Source: CBDBUR01 sp965209065 (GTDB lineage: Bacteria; Pseudomonadota; Alphaproteobacteria; JAPOUT01; G958296285). Taken from it: a DNA stretch of 64,000 nucleotides. The position numbers and the translations under genes were made by a program. Positions 17,536-25,608 of the stretch are shown here, one piece after another. How positions within the stretch are numbered: position 1 is the stretch's first letter; every line of letters starts with the position of its first letter. The stretch lies in the NCBI GenBank assembly GCA_965209065.1, contig OZ242373.1, positions 558,001 through 622,000 on the forward strand, written 5' to 3'. The notes under the pieces were generated by a model. It saw only the letters and a program-made list of their open reading frames with translations. It was not told where the DNA came from and ran no database searches.

Positions 17536-18756
17536 ATGAAATTTGGCATTTTTTACGAACACCAACTCCCGCGCCCATGGAACGAAGGCGATGAACAAAA
17601 GCTATTCAATGACGCGCTCGAGCAAGTGGCGCTTGCCGATAAGCTAGGGATAGATTACGCGTGGGAAGTGGAGCATCATTTTTTGGAGGAGTATTCGCAC
17701 TCCTCGGCGCCGGAGGTTTTTTTGGCTGCCTGCTCGCAACGCACCGAGCGCATTCGCTTGGGGCACGGGATTATGCTGATGTCGCCGCAATATAATCACC
17801 CGGCGCGCGCGGCAGAGCGGCTTGCCACGCTAGACCTCGTTTCTAACGGCAGAGTGGAGTGGGGCACGGGAGAAAGCTCGGCGCGGCTGGAGCTCGATGG
17901 GTTTGGCATCGAGGTCGCAGACAAAAGAGCCCAGTGGCGCGAAGGCGTTGAGCAGTGCGCGAATATGCTCGCGATGGATCCCTATCCCGGTTTTGAGGGC
18001 AAGTATTTTTCTATGCCGTGCCGCAATATCGTGCCGAAACCTGTGCAGAAGCCTCACCCGCCTTTGTGGGTGGCTTGCTCTAACCGCGAGACGATAAAGC
18101 TTGCAGCACGGCTCGGCATTGGCGCTTTGACCTTCGCTTTCATTGATGCGGAGGAGGCAGCGCTTTGGGTTGATGATTATTACAGCATTCTAAAAGAGGA
18201 GTGCGTGCCGATTGGGCATAGCGTGAATGCGAACATTTGTATGGTGAGCGGCTTTTCTATTCACGAGAACGGACAAGAGGCAGAGCAGCGCGGGCTAGAT
18301 GGCTTTCGCTTTTTTGGTTATGCTTTGGGTCATCATTATATTTTTGGCGCGCACCAGCCGGGTAGAACAAACATCTGGCAGGGCTTTGAGAAAAACAAAG
18401 GCAGTATGCCAATAAGTAGCAACGGCGGCATCGGCACGCCCGAAGATATGCGCAAGCATTTAAGAATTTTCGCTAACGCGGGGGTTGATCAAGTTGCTTT
18501 TATTCAGCAAGGCGGGCGTAATCGCCACGAGCATATCTGCGAAGCGCTAAAGCTTTTTGCTAAAGAGGTGATGCCCGAATTCCATAAAGGCGAAGCCGTG
18601 CGCGAGCAAGAAAAGCAAGAGGAGCTTGCTCCTTATATTGCTAAAGCCTTTGAGCGTAAAAAGAAAATGAAAGCGCTTAAAGATGATGAGATTCCGATTG
18701 TTGAAGCACTTGGCAGACAAATAGCCGAGCAGAAGAAACCAACCGCTGCCGAATAA
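17536..18756 (+). CDS. Luciferase-like flavin-dependent monooxygenase
   Basis: A 406-residue member of the LLM (bacterial luciferase-like) TIM-barrel family, which uses reduced FMN or F420 to oxidise organic substrates. Typical features are the N-terminal MKFGIFYEHQ strand, the EHHF segment (residues 51-54), the GHGIMLMSPQYNHPARAAERLATLD stretch and the GRVEWGTGESS motif. A C-terminal charged extension of about 60 residues (FERKKKMKALKDDEIP) is longer than in many family members. AGGAGG lies well placed ahead of the start. It is the last gene of the operon and is followed by a strong hairpin terminator. The substrate is unknown. Confidence 0.88.
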   Translation: MKFGIFYEHQLPRPWNEGDEQKLFNDALEQVALADKLGIDYAWEVEHHFLEEYSHSSAPEVFLAACSQRTERIRLGHGIMLMSPQYNHPARAAERLATLDLVSNGRVEWGTGESSARLELDGFGIEVADKRAQWREGVEQCANMLAMDPYPGFEGKYFSMPCRNIVPKPVQKPHPPLWVACSNRETIKLAARLGIGALTFAFIDAEEAALWVDDYYSILKEECVPIGHSVNANICMVSGFSIHENGQEAEQRGLDGFRFFGYALGHHYIFGAHQPGRTNIWQGFEKNKGSMPISSNGGIGTPEDMRKHLRIFANAGVDQVAFIQQGGRNRHEHICEALKLFAKEVMPEFHKGEAVREQEKQEELAPYIAKAFERKKKMKALKDDEIPIVEALGRQIAEQKKPTAAE

Positions 18757-18759
18757 TAA

Positions 18760-18793
18760 AAACCCTCCTATATATTTCTATATAGGAGGGTTT
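18760..18793. terminator. Bidirectional rho-independent terminator
   Basis: A perfect 15-bp stem (18760-18774 against 18779-18793) closed by a TTTC loop, rich in GC at its base (ACCCTCC/GGAGGGT). On the minus strand it is followed by TTTTTATTATT, on the plus strand by a weaker TTTATTGG. It lies between the convergent luciferase-like and VWA-like genes and can stop transcription from both sides. Confidence 0.88.
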
Positions 18794-18821
18794 ATTGGTT
18801 TGTCCCCGTCTCCTTAAATTC

Positions 18822-19703
18822 TTATTGCTCTAGCTCAAACCTGAACGTGATGTTGCTGGGTTTTGCGCCGGCGGCAACAAAGAAACCTTTCCAAAAATTT
18901 TCAGCCGAGCGGTCGAGCTTGCCTTTAACATTGACGTTAAAGATAAGCACTTTATCGGTTGGGCGAAACTTACCATTCACCGGCAAACCTTCTAGATAAC
19001 GCTTGGCTCTAGGGGTAGAGGTAAGCACCTCTTTATAAGACGGGCATAGCACAGGGCTACTCGGCGAGCTTCTTTTACATATTTGGTGAAAAGAGAAATT
19101 CTTAGAATTTTGGAAGAGGTCGGAAACGAGGACAAAAACGCGTTCGCCGGGTCGTTCAGAGAAAAGCAGTTTAGGGTTGTCAGCCACTTCCGAGATAGCT
19201 TCTAATATAAGAGACTTAGGCGCACTCGTTGGCTTGGCGAATATTTCATCAGGGATAATTTTTTCAGCGAGGCAATAGAAAGAGTTGTTTTCTTTTTTAA
19301 TCTGCCCGGGGGCGTCAAAGATATAGCTAATCTGGTCTTCAGGTTTGGGGGCGCAGAATCTTGTGAGGTTCATCGTAGAGAGCGCGCCCTTATGGAAATG
19401 GGCGACAATCAGTTCATCGCCTTGCGCGCTTGGCTTAATCACGCGCTTATTGAACACATTGGACTTAATCCAAGCGATGGACTTTTTATTATAAGGGTCG
19501 GAGCCATCGACAAGAATGAAGATGGTCTTTTTTGTCTCCCCCGCACTTTTACAGATGGATTGGACGGATTTTTTGATGAAGTTCTTTTCTTGTAGGGAGC
19601 ACTTCGCCGCCGACGCATTGTTTGGCATAAGAGTGATAATGGATAGGGCAAGAATTGCCGGGGCAAGTAATGCCCCAAAGATGATTTTGTTTATATGTTG
19701 CAT
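18822..19703 (-). CDS. Secreted VWA-like protein, unknown function
   Basis: A 293-residue exported protein. The first 32 residues form a signal peptide with a likely cut at ASA-AKC. The mature part alternates beta strands and helices like a von Willebrand A domain. TIFILVDGSDPY holds an Asp66-Gly-Ser68 start of a metal-binding loop, and VFVLVSDLFQNS (189-200) matches the later strand with its aspartate. The canonical DxSxS is not complete, so metal binding is uncertain. Six or more cysteines could form disulfides in the periplasm. The start lies inside the end of the upstream membrane protein gene (13-nt overlap), so the two products probably work together. I do not recognise a named family. 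Confidence 0.72.
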   Translation of the reverse strand: MQHINKIIFGALLAPAILALSIITLMPNNASAAKCSLQEKNFIKKSVQSICKSAGETKKTIFILVDGSDPYNKKSIAWIKSNVFNKRVIKPSAQGDELIVAHFHKGALSTMNLTRFCAPKPEDQISYIFDAPGQIKKENNSFYCLAEKIIPDEIFAKPTSAPKSLILEAISEVADNPKLLFSERPGERVFVLVSDLFQNSKNFSFHQICKRSSPSSPVLCPSYKEVLTSTPRAKRYLEGLPVNGKFRPTDKVLIFNVNVKGKLDRSAENFWKGFFVAAGAKPSNITFRFELEQ

Positions 19704-21268
19704 TGCGCTATAACCTCCAGTTCAGCGAGTGTATTGGTAAGAACAATAATTGTTTTTTCAAGGTCTTGTTCTGCTTGAGAGTGTTTTTTAAGGAATTCGT
19801 TTTCAAATTGAGATGCTTTTTTCTGGCGTTCGTCATCGTCCATATAGCAGTTGGCAGCGCCGGCGAACACATATAAGGGGTCTGTTTGGTCGTCGTCAAG
19901 CAGGTGCGCTGGTCTTTGTATCAGGCTTTTCGGGGCGGAGTAATTTTCGTTTCGGTAGTTTTCGTGTGTGGAGACATATATTTCCCAGCTAGAAAGGAAG
20001 GCGTCGTTAATTTTATCTGCCCATTGTTCAAAATCGACAAAGTAGTGCTGGACTTTATTAATTTCCTTAGACCATTCATAGATGGATTGCTGCGCTTGGT
20101 TGAAAGTTTTTTGCGTTTTTTCTCTAGCGATTCTTGTGGTTTGGCTAAATTGTTTCTGATAAGACTTGAATTCGTGTTGAATGATGTTGCGTTCTTTAAT
20201 GCAAGCGCGCCATTTTGCGCCATAGCCGGGGAAGGGGTCGTCGGAGAAGTATCCATCAAGCAGGGCAGCAGTTGCAAAGAGCATACCCACCGCGACCACC
20301 AAAGCAGATTGAAAAGAGAGAACATCAAGCTGACCGAAAGGCATTATCGCAAGTCCAGTATTGACGGCATCAAAAGAATCTTGCGCGGCTTCTTGTAAAG
20401 AGCGGAAGACAGCGAGCGCGAAATTTAAGTAGATGATAAAGGCAAGGAAAGATGCTGTCCCAACAAAAGATAGTAGTTTCATTTTCCAGTTGGGGTGGAA
20501 GAATATGGCGGGAACGAGAAAGCGTCCAACAAGATAGCCAAAGATGATATTGATAGCCGATGAAGAAAGCGAGATAGTTAAGCCGCCTAATAAGCCTGTT
20601 ACTTGAACGAAGAGAGAAGCATTAAAGAAAGATTCGATGAGATAGATGACAGAGATAAAGGCGACATGGCTTCCCGTTCCTTTACCGCCGCGAATAGGTT
20701 CAAACGCGAGGTCGTGCTGGACGCGGAAACGCTGGAGGTCGGCGTGGCGGCGGACGAATTCTTTATAGTGGAAGTTAATGGATTCGGCATGGGGAGAAAA
20801 AGTGAGGGCGATAGACATTTCATCGCGCACTTGATTGGCTTGAGCTTCTAGCGTAACGCCTGAAAATTGCATCACGAGGTTATCGACTTTTGTTTCTATT
20901 TCTTCAAACAGGGATTGGCACGATTTGATGCCTTGGTTATAGATGTTCTTCAATTCATTTTGTATGCTCACGATGGTGGGGGGCAGGAGAACGCTTCTAG
21001 GGTTGGGCATACTGCTGATGGCGTCATTTTGTCCTGCTTCTTGTGCTTTAATTTCGTATTTCTGCCCGCTAATGGAGGGGAATTCGTATCCGCGTTCGGT
21101 TGCGGCTTTCCTGGAGTGGCGGCGTGCGACACGCACCGAAGCAGCTTGTCGCCTAGTCGCGACCCACAGGCGCGTGCTGGTGCTCACCTCTTGCGATATT
21201 TTTTGAGGAAGCTCTTTTATTTGTAAGAGGAGCTCTCGCCCTTTGTCTTGTAGAACGCCAATATTCAC
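19691..21268 (-). CDS. Four-helix membrane protein with coiled coils, unknown function
   Basis: A 525-residue protein with a basic N terminus (residues 31-60 rich in Arg). A helical, partly coiled-coil region spans about 95-185. Four membrane helices lie at roughly 199-220, 223-250, 264-288 and 317-337, followed by a DDPFPGYGAKWR motif right after the last helix. A long cytosolic coiled-coil tail spans about 355-430 and again 485-525. I do not recognise a family. It heads a two-gene unit with a secreted VWA-like protein, overlapping by 13 nt. AGGAAG lies 11 nt before the ATG, and TATAAA near 21350 may be part of its promoter. Confidence 0.72.
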   Translation of the reverse strand: MNIGVLQDKGRELLLQIKELPQKISQEVSTSTRLWVATRRQAASVRVARRHSRKAATERGYEFPSISGQKYEIKAQEAGQNDAISSMPNPRSVLLPPTIVSIQNELKNIYNQGIKSCQSLFEEIETKVDNLVMQFSGVTLEAQANQVRDEMSIALTFSPHAESINFHYKEFVRRHADLQRFRVQHDLAFEPIRGGKGTGSHVAFISVIYLIESFFNASLFVQVTGLLGGLTISLSSSAINIIFGYLVGRFLVPAIFFHPNWKMKLLSFVGTASFLAFIIYLNFALAVFRSLQEAAQDSFDAVNTGLAIMPFGQLDVLSFQSALVVAVGMLFATAALLDGYFSDDPFPGYGAKWRACIKERNIIQHEFKSYQKQFSQTTRIAREKTQKTFNQAQQSIYEWSKEINKVQHYFVDFEQWADKINDAFLSSWEIYVSTHENYRNENYSAPKSLIQRPAHLLDDDQTDPLYVFAGAANCYMDDDERQKKASQFENEFLKKHSQAEQDLEKTIIVLTNTLAELEVIAQCNI

Positions 21269-21398
21269 AAATTGCTTCCTAATCTCCGTTGGGGGGCTTT
21301 TTAGAATCTTGATTGAGTTAAGAATCTAGTAGTTAGGAATCTATAAGAGCTTTATACTAGAGTCAAGCGGGGTTATATCAAATTGGGTCAAATTTTTC

Positions 21399-21427
21399 TT
21401 GCTACGGCGAGGCTAACCTGCCATAAT
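21399..21427 (+). promoter_or_regulatory. Sigma-70 promoter of hppA
   Basis: TTGCTA (21399-21404) and CATAAT (21422-21427) are separated by exactly 17 nt. The start codon of hppA follows 26 nt later, with AGGAGGGA well placed between. A clean match to the sigma-70 consensus by eye. Confidence 0.65.
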
Positions 21428-21453
21428 GCCCGTAAAAATAGGAGGGAACACAG

Positions 21454-23586
21454 ATGACTCACGACTTAATTTTATACTTTATTATAGCCTGCGGCTTTGT
21501 AGGCGTTATTTACGGCATTTTGACGAGCCGCTCGATACTGGCGGCGAGTGCTGGCTCGGAGCAGATGCAGAGCATCGCGGCGGCAATCCAAGAGGGCGCG
21601 CGCTCCTATCTCAACCGACAATACAGCACGATAGCTGCGGTTGGCATCGTGATTTGCGGGCTTGTTTGGTATTTTCTAGGACAGCTTTCGGCGTTTGGCT
21701 TTTTGACCGGTGCGACCTTATCGGGAGCGGCGGGTTATATTGGAATGTTGGTTTCGGTTCGGGCGAATGTGCGGACGACCCAAGCGGCATCGCAAGGCTT
21801 GGCGCCGGCTCTATCGATTGCCTTCAAGTCGGGAGCGGTTACCGGAATGCTGGTCGCGGGTTTGGCTCTGCTAGCGATTTCGATTTACTACTCGGTGTTG
21901 GTGATTGGCTTGGGTATGGACCCGACCTCGCGTGAGGTTGTCGATGCGCTGGTTGCTTTAGGTTTTGGTGCGTCTTTGATTTCGATATTTGCTCGGCTGG
22001 GCGGCGGCATTTTCACGAAGGGCGCGGATGTCGGTGGTGATTTGGTCGGCAAGGTTGAGGCGGGTATCCCAGAGGACGACCCGCGCAACGCGGCGACCAT
22101 AGCCGATAGTGTCGGCGATAACGTTGGCGACTGCGCCGGCATGGCAGCCGACCTCTTCGAGACCTATGCGGTTACGATTGTCGCGACAATGGTGCTTGCG
22201 GCGATTTTCTTTGTCGGTCAGCTTTCGAGCGCAACCGTGATGAGCCTGATGCTCTACCCTATGGCGATTGGCGCGGGTTGTCTTTTGACTTCAATCATCG
22301 GCACGTTTTTTGTTCGGCTTGGAAAGAGCCAGTCGATTATGGGCGCGCTCTATAAGGGATTTATTGCCACTGCGGTTCTTGCTATTCCGGTTATTTATTT
22401 TGTTACGGATTATCTCGTTGGCTGGGAGACGGAGCTTCGCGCAACTGGTATCACATTCAATGGCAGCGACTTGTTTTGGTCTGCGGTGATTGGGCTCGGC
22501 GTTACTGCGATGCTGATTGTGATAACTGAATATTATACCGGAACGGGTTTTCGTCCTGTGCGCTCGGTGGCGAAGGCGTCGGAAGCGGGACACGGCACGA
22601 ACGTTATTCAAGGGCTGGCGATTTCTTTAGAAAGCACCGCGCTGCCGGCGCTGGTGATTGTTGCGGGTATCATCAGCACTTACTTGATTGCTGGCCTTTT
22701 CGGCACAGCGATTGCGGTAACCGCGATGTTGGCGCTCGCGGGAATGGTTGTCGCGCTGGACGCGTTCGGTCCGGTAACCGATAACGCTGGCGGCATAGCG
22801 GAAATGGCGAAGCTGCCCGAAGACGTTCGCAAAACAACTGACGCGCTCGATGCTGTCGGTAATACCACGAAAGCAGTCACGAAGGGCTATGCGATAGGCT
22901 CGGCGGGTTTGGGCGCGCTGGTTCTGTTTGCGGTTTATACGCAAGACTTGAGGTTCTTTATAGAGAACTCTGCTGATTACGCTTACTTCGCGGGTGTGCG
23001 ACCTGATTTTTCCTTGTCTAATCCTTATATTGTTGCGGGATTATTTATCGGCGGGCTTTTGCCCTATCTTTTCGGCGCGCTGGGTATGATGGCGGTCGGC
23101 AGGGCGGCAAGCGCTATCGTTGAGGAAGTGCGCCGCCAGTTCCGCGAGAACCCCGGCATTATGACCGGTGAGGTGAAACCTGATTACTCGCGCGCGGTTG
23201 ATATGCTCACGCGCTCGGCGATATATGAGATGATTATTCCGTCACTGCTGCCGGTGCTAACGCCGATAGCTTTGTTTGTGGGGGTTTTGTTCATCGCGGG
23301 CAAGAGCGCGGCGTTTTCGGCTTTGGGCGCGATGTTGCTGGGGGTTATTATAACGGGGCTGTTTGTTGCGCTGTCGATGACGGCGGGCGGGGGTGCTTGG
23401 GATAATGCGAAGAAGTTCATCGAGGACGGCAATCACGGGGGCAAGGGCTCGGAGGCGCACAAGGCGGCTATCACCGGCGATACGGTGGGCGACCCCTATA
23501 AGGATACGGCAGGACCTGCGGTTAATCCTATGATTAAGATAACGAACATCGTTGCTCTTTTGATGTTGGCTGCGCTCGCGCATTAG
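21454..23586 (+). CDS. hppA: Membrane proton-pumping pyrophosphatase (K+-independent type)
   Basis: An integral membrane enzyme that hydrolyses pyrophosphate and pumps protons out of the cytosol. The 710-residue protein has about 16 membrane helices. It carries the acidic substrate-binding motif DVGGDLVGKVEAGIPEDDPRNAA and the DNVGDCAGMAADLFETY segment, plus the C-terminal GDTVGDPYKDTAGP motif. The key selectivity site reads GNTTKAVTKGYAIGSAGLG. Lys in NTTKA (rather than NTTAA) is the established mark of K+-independent proton pumps. The enzyme recovers energy from pyrophosphate released by biosynthesis. It has its own promoter and a strong AGGAGGGA, and is monocistronic. Confidence 0.96.
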   Translation: MTHDLILYFIIACGFVGVIYGILTSRSILAASAGSEQMQSIAAAIQEGARSYLNRQYSTIAAVGIVICGLVWYFLGQLSAFGFLTGATLSGAAGYIGMLVSVRANVRTTQAASQGLAPALSIAFKSGAVTGMLVAGLALLAISIYYSVLVIGLGMDPTSREVVDALVALGFGASLISIFARLGGGIFTKGADVGGDLVGKVEAGIPEDDPRNAATIADSVGDNVGDCAGMAADLFETYAVTIVATMVLAAIFFVGQLSSATVMSLMLYPMAIGAGCLLTSIIGTFFVRLGKSQSIMGALYKGFIATAVLAIPVIYFVTDYLVGWETELRATGITFNGSDLFWSAVIGLGVTAMLIVITEYYTGTGFRPVRSVAKASEAGHGTNVIQGLAISLESTALPALVIVAGIISTYLIAGLFGTAIAVTAMLALAGMVVALDAFGPVTDNAGGIAEMAKLPEDVRKTTDALDAVGNTTKAVTKGYAIGSAGLGALVLFAVYTQDLRFFIENSADYAYFAGVRPDFSLSNPYIVAGLFIGGLLPYLFGALGMMAVGRAASAIVEEVRRQFRENPGIMTGEVKPDYSRAVDMLTRSAIYEMIIPSLLPVLTPIALFVGVLFIAGKSAAFSALGAMLLGVIITGLFVALSMTAGGGAWDNAKKFIEDGNHGGKGSEAHKAAITGDTVGDPYKDTAGPAVNPMIKITNIVALLMLAALAH

Positions 23587-23594
23587 AGCTACTT

Positions 23595-23620
23595 GTCATT
23601 CCCGCGAAAGCGGGAATCTA
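23595..23620. repeat. Palindromic repeat, copy 1 (GTCATTCCCGCGAAAGCGGG type)
   Basis: An 8-bp perfect stem, ATTCCCGC/GCGGGAAT (23598-23605 and 23610-23617), with a GAAA tetraloop, inside the 26-bp element beginning GTCATTCCCGCG and ending GGAATCTA. The same type of element is scattered between genes in many bacterial genomes. It lies just after hppA and could also help end its transcript. Confidence 0.85.
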
Positions 23621-23650
23621 GCTCGCTTCCCCACGAAACTCTCCTCTTTC

Positions 23651-23676
23651 GTCATTCCCGCGCACGCGGGAATCTA
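23651..23676. repeat. Palindromic repeat, copy 2
   Basis: The second copy of the same 26-bp element, 56 bp after the first in the same orientation. The stem arms are identical and only the loop differs (GCAC instead of GAAA). Conserved arms with a free loop fit selection on, or gene conversion of, the hairpin. Confidence 0.85.
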
Positions 23677-23780
23677 AACAAGTTATCTCAATGAAACTAA
23701 CGAGTGGATTCAATTGGACCCCCGCTAATCGGCTCTCGAACGGCTACAGCCTACCATTGCGGGGGCGACGAAGAAAGGCT

Positions 23781-23805
23781 ATAGTTTATGCATCGCATAA
23801 ACTAT
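23781..23805. promoter_or_regulatory. 11-bp perfect inverted repeat ahead of the Sel1 gene
   Basis: ATAGTTTATGC, a 3-nt spacer ATC, then GCATAAACTAT. The palindrome ends three bases before the GGAG that serves the Sel1-repeat gene. It could be an operator or an mRNA hairpin next to the ribosome binding site. Confidence 0.55.
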
Positions 23806-23818
23806 TTGGAGAGGAAAG

Positions 23819-25042
23819 TTGGAAATAGCATTACTTATAATCTTTTTTGTGGTTCTAATGTTGTTAGGGAGAAAGGCTGTTCTAATGATGTTAGCGAGAA
23901 AGACTTTTGCTAATCCAGAGTCTTTGCTTGAAAAAGCAGAGCAGGGCGATGCTGAAACGCAATATTTTTTAGGGTTGATGTATGCTTATGGAGATAGCGT
24001 CCCTCAAGACGATAAGGAAGCGATGCGTTGGTGGCGCAAAGCGGCAGAGCAAGGTCATGCTGACGCACAATTTAATTTAGGGACGATGTATCGTAGGGGG
24101 CAAGGTGTTCTTAAAGACGATAAAGAAGCAGCGCACTGGTATCTCAAGTCGGCAGAGCAAGGGAATGCTAAAGCGCAATTTAATTTAGGGGCGATGTATG
24201 CTAATGGGCAAGGCGTTCCTAAAGATGATAAAGAAGCCTTGCGCTGGTGGAGTAAAGCGGCAGAGCAAGGGGATGCTCAAGCGCAAAATAATTTAGAGGT
24301 GATGTATAAGCAGGGGCGAGGCGTCCCTAAAAATGACAAAGAAGCGTTGCGCTGGTATCACAAGGCGGCAGAGCAAGGGGATGCTAAAGCGCAATTTAAT
24401 TTAGGGGTGATGTATAATACGGGGCGAGGTGTTCCTAAAAATGACAAAGAAGCGTTACGTTGGTTTCACTTGGCGGCAAAACAAGGGCATGCTAAATCTC
24501 AATATAATTTAGGGGCGATGTATGCTGATGGGGAAGGTGTTCAGCAAGATTATAAAGAAGCGTTGCGCTGGTTTCACTTGGCGACAGAGCAAGGGCTTGC
24601 TGAAGCGCAATTTAATTTAGGGCGGCTGTATGCTAAAGGGCAAGGCGTTCCTCAAAACCATAAAGAAGCGGTGCATTGGTATCGCAAAGCGGCAGAGCAA
24701 GAGTATGCTCCCGCGCAAAATAATTTAGGGACGATGTATGCTAATGGGCAAGGTGTTCCTCAAGACTATAAAGAGTCCTTGCGCTGGTGGCGTAAAGTGG
24801 CAGAGCAAGGGCATACTAACGCGCAATTTAATTTAGGGGCGATGTATGCTAAAGGAGAAGGGGTTTCCCAAAATTTTCATGAGGCTTATAAATGGTTGAG
24901 TATCGCTAGTGCTTTAGGGAATAAAGAAGCCACGAAAACAATAAATTTAATTGCAAAAAATTTAAGCCCACAAGAATTAAAACAAACCCAAGACGAAGTA
25001 AAGCAGTGGCTCGAAAAGTTTTCACAAAAGAAAAAGAAATAA
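23819..25042 (+). CDS. Sel1-repeat (TPR-like) protein
   Basis: A 407-residue protein with one N-terminal membrane helix (residues 2-18) and nine Sel1-like repeats of 36 residues (consensus AEQGDAxAQFNLGxMYxxGxGVPxDxKEALRWW). It ends in a Lys-rich tail. Sel1 repeats fold into a helical solenoid for protein-protein contacts; partners are unknown. The repeats are also 108-bp DNA repeats of high similarity, so copy number may vary. The start is TTG at 23819, supported by GGAG seven bases upstream and by the membrane helix that follows directly; no ATG offers a better choice. The gene stands alone between hppA and the MAPEG gene, flanked by GC-rich inverted repeats. Confidence 0.87.
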   Translation: MEIALLIIFFVVLMLLGRKAVLMMLARKTFANPESLLEKAEQGDAETQYFLGLMYAYGDSVPQDDKEAMRWWRKAAEQGHADAQFNLGTMYRRGQGVLKDDKEAAHWYLKSAEQGNAKAQFNLGAMYANGQGVPKDDKEALRWWSKAAEQGDAQAQNNLEVMYKQGRGVPKNDKEALRWYHKAAEQGDAKAQFNLGVMYNTGRGVPKNDKEALRWFHLAAKQGHAKSQYNLGAMYADGEGVQQDYKEALRWFHLATEQGLAEAQFNLGRLYAKGQGVPQNHKEAVHWYRKAAEQEYAPAQNNLGTMYANGQGVPQDYKESLRWWRKVAEQGHTNAQFNLGAMYAKGEGVSQNFHEAYKWLSIASALGNKEATKTINLIAKNLSPQELKQTQDEVKQWLEKFSQKKKK

Positions 25043-25091
25043 TGCTTTACCACACCCCCACTCACTAGGCATCGCGGGGGCATAAAATCGA

Positions 25092-25121
25092 TTTATAAAA
25101 AACCAATAAAAATGGTATAAT
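25092..25121 (+). promoter_or_regulatory. Putative promoter of the MAPEG gene
   Basis: A perfect TATAAT at 25116-25121 with a weak -35, TTTATA (25092-25097), 18 nt upstream, in a very AT-rich stretch. The MAPEG start is 46 nt downstream with AAGGAGG ahead of it. Confidence 0.5.
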
Positions 25122-25167
25122 ATAAAGTGAATCAACCGCTAACCCCCCAACTCATAAGGAGGACAAA

Positions 25168-25584
25168 ATGAGCCCAGACGAAGACCTTTTACTTTTACCC
25201 GTTCTTGTTTTAGCCGCATGGAGCGTTTTTATGGCTCTGTGGATGTTTGCTACGCGCGTTCCGGCGATGACCCGCGCCAAGCTAGATGGCAAGCATACAG
25301 AAGACTTGGCTATGCTGCCATCGCAAGTGCGCGCCATAGGCAGTAACTTCAGCAACCTCTTTGAGCTGCCGATTATTTTCTATGTAACCGCCTTTGCGAT
25401 ATTCTTAGCCGGCCATGTAGATATGACCGCGATTTATCTTGCTTGGGGCTTTGTCGGATTTCGTATTGTGCATTCCTTAATTCACGGGACTTACAATAAT
25501 CCGTTGCATCGCTTTGCTATTTATATGCTTGCGCTCTTTTGCGTGCTGGCGATGTTGGTTCGCGAGATTATAAACATTATTTAG
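25168..25584 (+). CDS. MAPEG-family membrane protein
   Basis: A 138-residue integral membrane protein of the MAPEG family (membrane-associated proteins in eicosanoid and glutathione metabolism). It has four membrane helices. The family-typical RAxxNFxNLFELPIIFY region appears as RAIGSNFSNLFELPIIFY (residues 51-68), followed by GFVGFRIVHSLIH and an NNPLHRFAIY segment. Bacterial members are mostly uncharacterised; some have glutathione transferase or peroxidase activity. AAGGAGGAC precedes the ATG. It sits 24 nt before the KAS III-like gene and may be co-transcribed with it. Confidence 0.85.
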   Translation: MSPDEDLLLLPVLVLAAWSVFMALWMFATRVPAMTRAKLDGKHTEDLAMLPSQVRAIGSNFSNLFELPIIFYVTAFAIFLAGHVDMTAIYLAWGFVGFRIVHSLIHGTYNNPLHRFAIYMLALFCVLAMLVREIINII

Positions 25585-25608
25585 TGTTTAGCTAAAAAGG
25601 GAGGAGAG

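Noticed and set aside
23595..23676. CRISPR array from the two palindromic repeats
   Set aside because: Only two copies with one spacer, strongly palindromic, no cas genes nearby; they match scattered intergenic palindromes instead.
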